From positions 64,554,200-64,618,199 of the forward strand of contig CAMGYJ010000005.1 in assembly GCA_946122785.1 (NCBI GenBank): a DNA stretch of 64,000 nucleotides, written 5' to 3'. The notes beneath the pieces are model-generated. The model ran no database searches. It was given only the letters and a program-made list of their open reading frames with translations, and was not told where the DNA came from. Below are positions 44,006 through 55,199 of the stretch, piece by piece. How positions within the stretch are numbered: position 1 is the stretch's first letter; the number at the start of each line of letters is the position of its first letter. This DNA comes from Linum tenue (lineage: Eukaryota > Streptophyta > Magnoliopsida > Malpighiales > Linaceae). The position numbers and the translations under genes were made by a program.

Positions 44006-44785
44006 ATGTCGATTCTGGCATCAGATGAGGCCCTCTTCCGCAACTGCCTCCTCGCCTTCTACCTCATCGGCCCTCTCACCTACATCTCCCTCCAATTCCT
44101 CTCCGCGCCTTACGGCAAACACAGCCGCCCAGGCTGGGGTCCCACGATCCCGCCGGCGCTAGCCTGGTTCCTCATGGAAAGCCCTTCCGTTTGGCTCCCC
44201 ATATCGATCTTCCCCTCGGGCAGGCACGCCGCCGATCGCAAGGCCCTGATTCTCATGTGCCCTTTCGTAATCCACTACTTCCACCGCACCTGCATCTACC
44301 CGCTCCGGCTGTACCTGCACGGCGGCGGTGCCGGTTTCCCGGTGAGCATGGCGGCGGCGGCCTTCTGCTTCAACCTGCTGAACGGTTATCTGCAGGGGCG
44401 GTGGGTGTCCCACTACAAGAGCGACTACGCGAACGATGGGCTGTTCTGGGCGAGGTTTGTGGTTGGGCTGGCGGTGTTCGTTTGGGGGATGCGGATCAAC
44501 ATTTGGGCCGACCGGGTCTTGGTGGGCCTGAAGAGGCAAGGCGGCGGGTACAAGGTTCCGAGAGGCGGGTGGTTCGAGCTGGTGAGCTGCCCGAATTATT
44601 TGGGGGAGGTCTTGGAATGGGCCGGGTGGGCGGTGATGAACTGGTCGTGGGTCGGGTTCGGGTTTTTGCTGTACACGTGTGCCAACTTGGTCCCCAGGGC
44701 GCGTTCCAATCACAAATGGTACTTGGACAAGTTTGGGGAGGATTATCCCAAGGCTAGGAAAGCCATCTTCCCTTACTTGTACTGA
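44006..44785 (+). CDS. DET2: Steroid 5-alpha-reductase (brassinosteroid synthesis)
   Basis: A single-exon gene for 259 residues, close to the 262 of Arabidopsis DET2. It reduces the delta-4 double bond of 3-oxo steroids (campest-4-en-3-one in the brassinosteroid route) using NADPH, in the ER membrane. Several hydrophobic segments are visible (LLAFYLIGPLTYISL, FVVGLAVFVWGM, WVGFGFLLYTCANL). The C-terminal half has the family hallmarks VPRGGWFELVSCPNYLGEV, EWAGWAVM and NHKWYLDKFGEDYPKARKA, ending in IFPYLY. The ATG at 44006 is the first in frame after an A-rich leader. GC-rich coding sequence contrasts with its AT-rich flanks. It is convergent with CAC3. Confidence 0.96.
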   Translation: MSILASDEALFRNCLLAFYLIGPLTYISLQFLSAPYGKHSRPGWGPTIPPALAWFLMESPSVWLPISIFPSGRHAADRKALILMCPFVIHYFHRTCIYPLRLYLHGGGAGFPVSMAAAAFCFNLLNGYLQGRWVSHYKSDYANDGLFWARFVVGLAVFVWGMRINIWADRVLVGLKRQGGGYKVPRGGWFELVSCPNYLGEVLEWAGWAVMNWSWVGFGFLLYTCANLVPRARSNHKWYLDKFGEDYPKARKAIFPYLY

Positions 44786-45812
44786 AGAATCATCATTCCA
44801 ATTTCCAAGCAGAAGCAGTAGCCTTTTTTCTGGGTTCAGAGAGCTGGTGGGTTCGTGTTCGAGTGTGCTCTAGCGTCGTTGTACTGTTTCACGACTGTTT
44901 CTAAGTGTTTGTGTGTGGGATATATATGTAATGGCTGCAACCAGCTGAATCTTGGGAGTACGATCGCTTGTTTTCTTCCGTTGCCCAACTCTTATGAAAG
45001 CGTTAACAACACAATCAACTTGACTTTTTAACATTGAAGGAGATCACTAATGCTTCCAAACTTATTGTGCAAATGATTGTGTTGCAGTATCTGCTACAAG
45101 TAAATCCTTCTATGAGCAGTGAATTCATATTCATTCTTCTCGATTTTATCTGAGTGTATCATGACCAAACCTTGCGATTATCGCTTATGCTTATGAATGA
45201 AAAAGGCTACCCATTCGGGAGATCTTGCAGACACTAGTAAGGTTGGGTTACAACCAGCACAAATCTTCACAACTCCTGTGGGTACACAATTAAAAGGCTG
45301 AACGCGGCAAGTATGCTTTTATATCAACAGATGAGTTTTCTTTTATTACTGAAAGGCGGAAGTCAGCCAACTAACTTCTGAGACCACTCATGATTATAGG
45401 CTAGCACCACAGTGTATATAAAAACAAAGTCTGTTTCTATTCGGCAGGATCATTCTTCAGTAAAATAGGATGCAAACTAATAATAAATTAACTCAACTGG
45501 ACTCCGTACCAAAAGGGTTTCAGGCGAACCATAAATATCAGCTCTCATCTTCAAGAGGGAAAAGAGAACAAAAAACCAACACAAAAACAATGCTATTGGC
45601 TGTGCGATGTCATGTTTCCCATGGAAGACCAAAACCTCGTGCACTCTCTGTCAGGCATCGTAACCTTACAAAGATGTGTTCTTGGTGGGAACATGAAGGT
45701 CCAAGGTTCTGAAAATCTTTACCGCTGTGGCTACGTCTTCAGGATTATTATACCTACCAAAGAAAGAGGACCGAAATTAGACAATAAAATCTTCATCCGA
45801 CTGTTACTGCGT
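44786..45812. other. Shared 3' region of DET2 and CAC3
   Basis: The two genes are tail to tail about 1 kb apart. DET2 3' UTR sequence runs to perhaps 44950 (GTATATATGTAATGG). The CAC3 3' UTR occupies the right part. No other gene seen. Confidence 0.6.
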
Positions 45813-48800
45813 TCAAAAATGTCCGTTCAAAGAACTCACTCGGTTTGCGCCATAGTTAATCTCCACCCTAGAATCATCATGCGGGGAACCATTGTTGTTC
45901 TGATCAGCATCTTTGAAGGTACCATCCAACCCTCCGAGAGACTCCACGGTTTTGGAAACCTCTACACTCAGCTGAACATGCTTCTCTTTTAGATCAGGGG
46001 AGCTTACAGCAGCAGCGACTCTCTGCTTAATTTGGTTTTCTAGAGCTTCAATTTTATTTCTGGCAGTTGGATCAGGCGTAGTTCCTGCCTTTGCAACCTC
46101 CACTTTCAGCAACTGGATCATATTTTTAATATGTGGCGAGTTGATTGCATCTTCAATCTTCTTGTTAGTTTCTTCTTTGAGAGTTTCAACCTTCGCCTTC
46201 AGCTCTGGGAGAGAAACTTGCTCATCATCTTGTTTTGTACTCGGTTTCACAACCTCAACATCAAACCCCAAGGACTTGAGGTCATTTGCCAATTCCACAT
46301 CTATCTCTCTCTTCATCCTGCCAATCCTCTCTTTTGTCTCCCGATCAGGATTCTCAATCCCAGAAGCACGTAGCTTTTGAATCTCAGCCTTCAATTCTTC
46401 AATCTTCTCCTTTCTCTCCGGCCTACCCATGATGATCTCTTTCAGCTTTTCATTCATCTTCACTTTAGAGAACTCATTCAACATATCAAGCTTATACTTG
46501 AGGTTCCCATAATTTGGAGCAGTAGAAAGGCCTTGATCAAATTCATTTTTCAGTTTCTCAATCTTGTCCATCAGTGACGGATGCATGAGTTGTTGTTCTG
46601 AGTTTGATTTCCTGAATTCTTCCCTTAACATCGAGATCCGGTCTCCTAGGCCGATGGAATTAATAGCTTCAGAGAATTCGAGATCGACCTCCCGCTTCAG
46701 TTTTGTTATCATCTCGTCCAGAGCTAGTTCTGAGGGCTTGTTGTCAGCAGATGACTCCATAGCTTTGAAAATTTGCTTCTTCACCTTTTCAACCTCGTTC
46801 TCTAATTCTATAACTGGGATCTTTCCTGAAACGGATTCTTCTTTCTTCTTCATATTGACCTTTCTCTTGGGATCAATAGGAATGCCCTCCTGAAACCCAC
46901 CGAGTTTCCGGAACTTGAGATTACGATGTTTTAGGAGGTTTTCTGTGTCCAGTTTGGTGAGCTCCTGGAGAAAAACGCAAGATTTATGTTAAGATGCGAA
47001 ACAAATAGATCTTATACGGGAAGATCACAAAACCTAGATTTTCACTTACATCCATAGATTCAATAATTGCTTTCTTTATCTGTTGTGAGGTCCATGAGGG
47101 ATCTGCATGTGCCCCCCCAAGTGGCTCCTACAAAACAAGAAAAAGGTCGTTTCATATTCTCAGGGATGGATCAAAGAGACTTGAGCTTATTAAAAGAAGT
47201 GGACATAAAGAAGCAGACAGAAAAAGACAAAACACAAGTTTGATAATAGATCTTAAGAATAGAATAAGGCTAGAGGATTGTACAGGTATTATCCCGTCGC
47301 AAATCTGCAGCTTGCACAATTCATTAGCAGTAATCTTCAGCTTCTCGGCAGCCTATTAGCGAGAATAAGAAACAAGAAACACAGAAACAAAGACCTTGCT
47401 GTCAAACAAGGGACTACAGTATTTCAGTTAATCAAACACATAAGTGACCTACATAACGTGAGAAAGTTAGAATGAAACAAAACCTTTGGAGAAGCTTTGG
47501 CAGTCTTCCACAAAATCGCGGCACATGCTTCTGGACTATATTTCCAAAGAGAGAAGTAGTTAGGAGGCAATCTATTGGTAAGCCTCAACATGAGTGCATG
47601 CTGCCCATCATAAATTAATGACTTGGAAAGATGCTAGAGATAATGACTTGGCATAACTTCTTTTTACTGAAATCATGGCGCCATTCAGATAAGGACACAC
47701 GGAGGGGGGGACGATTTGGTTAGGCCTTCTAGCCCATTATAAGAGATACATAGCAGCTTAAAGTTTGTCTTAGCTGGATCAAGATAATAACATAAGAGAG
47801 TTGAGACTAGCAAGGCTATTCTGAGACAGACCACGAATATCAACAAGCTGACTAACTACCGCTTACAAATTACAACAACAACAACCACGAGCCTTGTTTA
47901 AGACATGCAGCTGGCATAAGCAACAATATTATGGAAAAGAAAGCCTAGAGCCGGACTGAAAATTACCTTGCAACATAGAAGACGGCATTTTCAAGCATCA
48001 ACAATTTATTAGCACAGCCTATGGCCAGAGCACCACCAGAGCCACCCTCACCAATAACAATTGAAATTATTGGTACCTTTAGACCAAACATGGTCCTCAA
48101 GTTGTGAGCAATTGCTTCACCCTGCATGTGCATAAGGAGAATGCATCAGCTGAGAGGCATTTCATGAAAAGTGCAAATATTGTACATCATAGCGAAAAAA
48201 CATACTTGGCCTAGCTCCTCAGACTTAAGGTCGGCAAATGCTCCAGGCGTATCAATAAAAGTAACAATGGGGAATCCATGGTGATCTGCATAATACATCA
48301 TTCGTAGAGCCTTCCTATAACTGTTCACCAATAAAATCAACCAATGTGTGAGATACGATAAACCATACTTCAGCATAGATATAACAAATGATGGACAAGA
48401 TCTTGTTGTATAATTTTTTACTATGATGATCAAATAAAATATGATCAAATCAAACATACCCATGAGGTGTGGGCATCCCGAAATTGCGCATAATATTCTC
48501 TTTAGTGTTTCTACCCTTTTGGTGGCCCATAAACATGTATCTTTTACCATCTATAGTTCCTATCCCAGTTACAATAGCAGGATCATCATAACCTGCTCGG
48601 TCTCCATGAAGCTCCACAAACTGGAGACAAAAATAGATACCAGGAAATGAGTTCAGAGGCATTCACCAATGCATCTTCATCTAACTAAATAAAGAAAAAG
48701 TGCAGTTGACAGCTATCAGAATGGACCATGCATATGCTGCAGCAAACCTTTTCTGTGATGCTAAAAACATGATCGAGGAAAGTGGGCCTGTTAGGATGCC

Positions 48801-49592
48801 GTGCAATGTTCACACGTTGTATAGGGGTCAAATGGGTATACAAATCCTTCAGGGCCTGAAACAAAACAAGAACACATTGAAAATTGAAATGCCTAAACAT
48901 GAGTCCAGCAGCATGGACATTTTACACGGTACTTCAATGAAAGTTTCCAAACCCAACAATCCATAGACAGAATACCCCGTGCACAATTCCTCCATATTGA
49001 ATAAAAAATGAACAAGTAATCTACTATGACTAGTTACCCACAACCATAAGACTTATCAAACCTGTTGATATTTGTTCTCCAATGAGACAATCTGATCAGT
49101 AAAGTCCAGACCAGTATCATTTGCCATCTTCCTCACCTGCACCACCCAAGAAGGGGGGAAACAAAAGTTTTGAAGCAGTAAGTGAAGAACTATGAAGACT
49201 AGTACTACAAATTCATAGAAGAAGGAAGAACTAAGAGAGGGAAGAGTGAAATTTACATCAATGATCTTCCTTTCCAGATCAACGAGAGGCTTCTCGAAAT
49301 CCAAAGTGACAGGCTTTGGCCTCTCTTTCATAGGCTTAAAATGAGAGAGGTGAGAAAGGACTCCGCCCTTGACATTGGGATCCGGATCATCGGGCCATGG
49401 ATACTCGTGCTTCTTAACCTTTCTAACCTTGGCCACAATTGACAAATCCCTAGCTCGCGAGCTGGACCCTGCCAACTGCTTTCTCCCTAAGGTTCTCAAA
49501 GGGATACCGGAGATACCACTGCTGGAGCTCCGGAGAAGATCCGAAGCCTTTGGCCCGGTGAGTGCAGCTGGAGAATGCGGTAAGGTAGCCAT
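45813..49592 (-). CDS. CAC3: Acetyl-CoA carboxylase carboxyltransferase subunit alpha, chloroplastic
   Basis: Alpha-carboxyltransferase of the multisubunit plastid acetyl-CoA carboxylase; with the plastid-encoded beta subunit (accD) it moves CO2 from biotin to acetyl-CoA, making malonyl-CoA for fatty acids. Ten coding exons: 49592-49257, 49136-49062, 48855-48748, 48620-48460, 48320-48206, 48121-47967, 47535-47484, 47352-47284, 47127-47050, 46964-45813; they total 2301 nt, 766 residues. The N-terminus is a Ser/Arg-rich transit peptide. The catalytic core includes [55 protein letters not shown] and [16 protein letters not shown]. The last exon encodes the long Glu/Lys-rich coiled-coil extension seen in plant alpha-CT, which tethers the enzyme to the envelope. 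Start chosen at ATG 49592 because [11 protein letters not shown] aligns with the family start. No lesion seen. Confidence 0.96.
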
Positions 49593-50260
49593 TCTCCCCA
49601 ACTCCAAGGTCAGCGCTCCGATCAAGTCCGCAGCTAGTTAACGACTCCCACCCAAGCTATATAAATAACCAACCGCTCTCACCAAATTCGAATCTGTGAA
49701 AAGCACAAGCTCATTCAATTCAATTATAAAGAAACAAGCAGCTCGCTTATGGCGGCTGAGCAAACGGGGAAGAGAAAAGAAAAGACAAAAAAGAAGCATT
49801 TCGAAGGTCGTCGAATCCAAAGCATCACATTAATCCAGAAGCACTGAACGAAGCAAGCAAGAAATGCCCAAGCACCGAAACAGGCATCGGTACTAATTTT
49901 CATCCATTATCAGGAATTGAAAACAGATACAAGCACGCAACAAGCTGAAGAGGGGAGGCGAGGGAAGAAGAAGAAGAAGAAGCGACTAAGGAGAGGGAGG
50001 AGAGATTTACCATGAAGAAGCAGCAGGATGTCGCAGAGGAGTGAGGTTTGAAAAGGGGGAGAGAGAGGATTAAGAAGCAATGCGGGAGAGGAAGGAGGGG
50101 GAGCTTCGTGGAGATCGTCAGTGAAAGGGGTCGCTGGTTTTGGAATTTTGTCAAACACCAAGGATACAATTCATTGATTCACACACAGGGAGAGGGGGAA
50201 GAGAGAGAAAATGGTTGGGGGTTGAGCTGTGGTTTTTGAGGGGGAGAGGCGATACTTCTT
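49593..50260 (-). promoter_or_regulatory. CAC3 5' leader, probable leader intron and promoter
   Basis: A possible donor (ATGGTAAATC on the minus strand, near 50010) and the pyrimidine-rich stretch upstream suggest a 5' UTR exon at about 50010-50250 and an intron down to about 49640. Inferred from sequence only. Confidence 0.4.
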
Positions 50261-51199
50261 AGGTGAAGTTTTTTTCGCGATGGGGAAGGGAACGAATATG
50301 AATGGACGGCTGGCTTGCTTGCTTGCTTGTTTGTGCTCACAACGTGGCACGTGGGCCGTCAAAACTCTTTCTTCGCATTGGAGTTGGCCGATGGGTTCGA
50401 TGTTTATCCCCTCGAACTCGACTCCACCCAGATAGATAGATCCTCTCCCTCCTCTACATTTCCTCCTACTTCTGTTCTGGCCGGGCCTGTCAGCAGATAT
50501 TAAACCCTAGTGTCATGCTTCCTGGCTCCTGCATACATTTTGATTCCTTGTTACCGTACCACGGTGATTAACTGAAACTAGACCTTCGTTATTTTTCATT
50601 TTTAACCACCAAGCTCTTTCCATTTCAATGAAGAAATACGGGTGATTTGTTGCAAAGCAAATTCTATCAAAGCATATGCAAGACAAAGAATTACGGATGT
50701 GGATCTAATTAGGAATTAGAGCATTGGCATTACACTAATCGGGTTTGACATTAGCCCGACATGGTAAAAATCAAACCTTAACCATATAAAACACAAGCCA
50801 ATATCATAAGCATTACCTCAATCCAAACAAACATAAAACCTTTTGCTCCGGCCACAGTCATTGAAGATTAATAAAATTAGAGAACCAACCAAACCATTAA
50901 TATTTTGATCCTGGGTGTTGGATATGGCCACTAGATTACTTGTGAGCCTTAGGAACGATAAATCTTATGTGTACAACATATCGAACGGAGTCCTAGCACC
51001 CGTCCGGGTATCGTTTCCACAGGGTTTTATGGTAGTAAACTCAAGTTCTGTTAGTTTTGGTCTTCAGCAACCTACATACGAGAGCAGGCTGGAATTTACA
51101 GGAGTTGGGTTAGGTCAGCCGACAGCGGAGCCGATCGGGCTCAGGATGGTGGCGCATGGAATGGGTCTAGGGCTGACGATAGGGCTGGTAGGGGTAGCC
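50261..51199. other. Spacer, mostly unassigned
   Basis: No gene recognised. A GCTTGCTTGCTTG run lies near 50312-50330. The patch at 50915-51050 (PVRVSFPQGF in translation; GGGTATCGTTTCCACAGG in DNA) is like the untranslated part of gypsy elements. Confidence 0.4.
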
Positions 51200-51800
51200 G
51201 GAGTTGTGCCGGATACTAAGCCGCTTTGAGCCATAACTCTCGGGCCTCTCAATTGGGTGGAGGCAAACCAAATGGGCTGGACAAGAGGAGCTTCGTGGGC
51301 CGGAGATGGAGGAGGCAGACGAGCGGAGCAACTTTGGGAGCAAGCGACCATTGTGCTTGGCCAAGTATGGGCGGAGGAAGCTGGCCACCAGCAAGTGGCG
51401 AGGAGGGATGGAACGGGCCGCATTGGCCAAGGAATGGCCCAGTAAGTTGGAGTGTGTCCGGGGGAGGTCCGTCATCGGGTGGAGAAATGAACCGAGATGA
51501 GTATCGGTCGAGACTATTCTGACTCAAACTAACCCTACTAGAGTTCCCAAATTTCAACGGTAATGAAGACCCATTCGAATGGTTCGCGGGGTGAAACAAT
51601 TTTTCAAATTTCAAAATAATCACGAGGAGCATAAGGTACCGCTTCCATCTCATCATACGGAGGGCGATGCAAATCAATAATGACGATGGATGGGTCGCAT
51701 GTACGCCACGTCGGGGATGACAATTACATGGCACGATTTTGAGAGGAGAGGTGGACTCGATTTGGGCTATCGGAAGGAGCTAATCGATGTTGAGGAGCCA
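51200..51800 (+). pseudogene. Gypsy-type gag remnant
   Basis: LTLLEFPNFNGNEDPFEWFA near 51528-51590, then KQFFKFQNNHEEHKVPL, EGDAN and TWHDFERRGGLDLGY, match the order of the retrotransposon gag domain (KLEFPKFNG..P..W, EQYF, EGDALQW, TWEEF). Frame changes and stops break it. No LTR pair or pol follows. Confidence 0.65.
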
Positions 51801-52079
51801 GTGTTGCCCTGCCTCCCTGTACAACCGAACCGCAAAGTCATCCCCAAATGTGGAGAAATCCGAAGGTAGGGATGATCAAGATTTAACCATTGCCTACAAA
51901 AACACACACACAACCACACACCGTACATATATAGTGGAAAGGTTAGAGCTGCAATTTGGGGAGAACAAAGCTCCCCCCACACACACATACACACTCTTAA
52001 GTAGAAATCATTGGGTCATGGTTGGTATAGGGTGTAAACAACATTAGAAGCATACTGACTCACTCTGAATATCACAATT

Positions 52080-53480
52080 AATTCCCGCCTAAGGACCAAG
52101 TATAAACCTTAGTAGGGTGCAATACTGGGCAAGTATGTTTAAATATCGACTCGGCCGGTCTGTGTACCCCTACTTCAATTGTTTGAAACATTATCTAGCA
52201 AATCGGTTTTGGTTGAAAAGTTTGCTAATTAAAGTAAAACAAGGCAAAAGTAAATGGTTTTGAAAGCTCTTTGTGAGAAGGATCACTCGGGTGTCGCTTC
52301 CCCCTAACTACTACCATGGCATGTGAATCGAAGTGATTGTTATGGGCAAGGTGACCGCGAACCGCTAGGAAATATAACAATGGTCGTAGACCACACTCTC
52401 GATTGCCAAACCAAGGGTTAAATTATAGGCTACTCAAGTAGCCCTCTTGGTTAAGGCAATCGATGGTTGACTTACTCTCTCACTCAAACCAAGGTTTAGT
52501 TGGCTTAATCGCGCTTAACCAAATTGTTTAATTCAACATAGAGGTTTGCCCTACATTAACCTAGATTGGTGACTTAAAAAGCCCAAAGAATCCCAACTCA
52601 ATTGAGCCTCCCTTGAAAGGGGGTTTTCCCTCTAATCTAGGTTAGAATGGCCAATTGGATTGCTAAGCACAAACATGCACATCAACATGAAAAATACCCC
52701 AATCATTAAATTAAACAACACCCATAAACAATCATCCAAACCACACAACAACTATATGGTAAATAGTTAGGGTTTCACAACACCCAAGTGAAAAAGGAAA
52801 CTACTCCATGCTAGAAAGGGGAAGAACACAAGAGGAGGAGGTAGAAACCATCATGGTGATGCCTCCAATCTCCTTTGAGCTTGTGTTGATCTTCTCTTGG
52901 AGAGAATCTTCCCAATTCACCACTTGGAGCAAACCCTAACCTTCTTTCTTCTTTGGTTCTTTCTTTCTCTCTCTAAAATCTTAAGAAGAAGACACTTTCT
53001 CACTCTTTTGCTCTCCCCTCTCTCTTCCTTTCATCTCTCTTTTTAAACAAGGATCGGGCTCAGTTCACGACCTCAGTTCATGGTCGTGAACTCTTGAACG
53101 CGTCCGTGAATTCAAGTTTGGCGTCGAAACACACCGCTTCGCTTGCTCAGGTTCACGGGCAACAACTCCAGTTCACGGTCTTAGTGACCGTGAACTCTCC
53201 TGGCGTCAGTAACTTTGATAAGTGCCCTGGACGCCTTGATGTTCACGGTCCATGCCTCCTCTTCACGGTCTTAGAAGACCGTGAACTGCCGGTTTTTCAC
53301 CTCTTCTCCCGGTTTTCGCTCCTTTTCGTCCAACTTTCGACTTCGGGGATGGTTTCACCTGTTAGATCCTGAAACGTGCTAAAACACAAGAAACCTAGCG
53401 TAAAACCACCCTTTTAGGAGCACAATCGCCACAAACGCCTAAGGAAAACGGGGGTAAAATGCTTACAATTAGGCCCGAAT
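52080..53480 (-). mobile_element. LTR relic with serial hairpins
   Basis: Starts CCAAGTATAAACC...GGGTGCAATACTGGGC, as in the relic at 33041. It contains a leader-like stretch (52780-53040) and then hairpins: GTTCACGAC/GTCGTGAAC (53063-53071 with 53083-53091), GTTCACGGTC/GACCGTGAAC (53171-53180 with 53186-53195) and TTCACGGTC/GACCGTGAA (53262-53270 with 53277-53285). No protein domain recognised. Confidence 0.55.
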
Positions 53481-55199
53481 CACATACAAGGGAAGCATAA
53501 CCGGGTTAGAGCCAACCATGGACATGAAAGTAGGGGTACGCTAGATAGAAACTGAATCAAGAACAACCCTAATTAATGCAATGAAACTCATCAACTAACC
53601 TCACAAATAGGTATCAAGCCTAGGCATTATATCAAACACATGATGGGCATCAAACATAACATATTGAAACGATCAAAACTGTGCCCACCAAGGAATCCTA
53701 CAAGCATCATACATGCCATACCATATGCATACAAGCATCCTACATCCAATCCCTTGCCTAATTCGAGCATATCAAGCAAAAATACCAAATTCTTCACCTA
53801 AAAACCCTAGGATTCAATTTACCAAAATTGGCTATGTAAAAGGTAAATACACACATGGAAAATCAAGTAGAAGCCCAGGGGAAGGTGAGGAGAAGGGGAG
53901 GGAGACAAAATTTGTCATAAGTCACCGAAGGGGCTTGCTGGAGGCTCACCAAAATCTCGTCGCCAGTGAAGCAACCGCCGCCAATCGTTGCCAAAAAGTA
54001 GGCAAAGGTGCCCCCTATGAGACATTGTTGGCTATGTGATATTTTTTTTGGGTTTGGGAGGCTGGAAGTAGATGAAATCGGCAAAAATTTTACTGAGACG
54101 ATGGTTTTTTTTGGCGGTATTTCAAGGATTTCGGTGAAAGGGCCACGTCACGGGCATAAAGTGGGTCACAGGTATATATAGGAGACATGTAAAAGGTCAC
54201 GGTCCGATGTCACAAGTCAAGAAAGTAGACATGACTTTTAGAATGAGACCATGATGTCGACAAAAATCGACTTCGCATGTGAGTTATGTCTCGAAAGTCA
54301 CGGTCATGACTGTGACATGAACGTTAGCGCCATGACATTCAACAAATTCTAGAGAAAGTTTAAAAGTCACGGTCTGGTTGCAAATTTCATGGCCATGGTC
54401 GTGATATTTACAGACATGCTACGACATGCAACAATTCTGCTCAATCGATGACTCTTGGATCTAATTTGACCCATCCGCGCACTGAACTTAAACATTACAC
54501 GGACTATGGACGAACACAATACAACCAAGGGAATGAACACGACTTCAAACTTAATCAAACACACAATACGACTCTATTCACACAATACGCCACCCTAATT
54601 ATCGGCTTAGGTGACTTAGGGGGCTCACGAGTCTCATCTTTATCATAAAAATCTACATATTCTTCTCTTTATGGCTCATTTGGTCCTCCATAGTTCTTCA
54701 ATGCTTGATCCAAGTTTCCCTAGGTTGCTTTGTATCTTGAAAACCATAAAAAAAAAACATACAAAGAAGGCATCAAAGAATAAAAAAACACATCCTAGGT
54801 CTATTAAAGGCTCATTAACCATAAAAAAAAACATACAAAGAAGGCATCAAAGAAATACAAGAGAAATGACTAAGATGTATTAATAAAAGGGGAAAATGTA
54901 TCAAGAATTAGAGTGATAAAAACTATATCAGAACAACCCTATATTATAGTGATAAAAACTACTTGAACTTGGCTTGTCCCCAAACAAACACTACTCATAA
55001 CCAACTCAATGAATCCTAGGAACCATCACTTGACCATGATCTTAGGTAATGGATCATAAGTGACTTACAAGGTCAAAAATAGCACAAGAGAATCCCAACC
55101 ATATAAATATGCAAGAACATCATAGCACTTAATTCAAGCATCAATTACTAACTATGCATTAGAGTCTCCCTCCCTCATATCATTTCAGAAGGGCAAAAT
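53481..55199. other. Spacer including a second CACGG-rich LTR-like patch
   Basis: 54020-54430 again carries TCACGGTC/GACTGTGAC-type words and a TATATATAG near 54173, like the relics at 32471, 33041 and 52080. A duplicated pair CATAAAAAAAAACATACAAAGAAGGCATCAAAGAA lies at 54744 and 54820. No gene recognised. Confidence 0.45.

Noticed and set aside
44159..44757. Long open frames on both strands across DET2
   Set aside because: Shadows of the GC-rich DET2 coding sequence; composition is Pro/Arg/His-rich and matches no family.
46131..46893. Plus-strand open frames opposite CAC3 exon 10
   Set aside because: Antisense shadows of the coiled-coil coding sequence.
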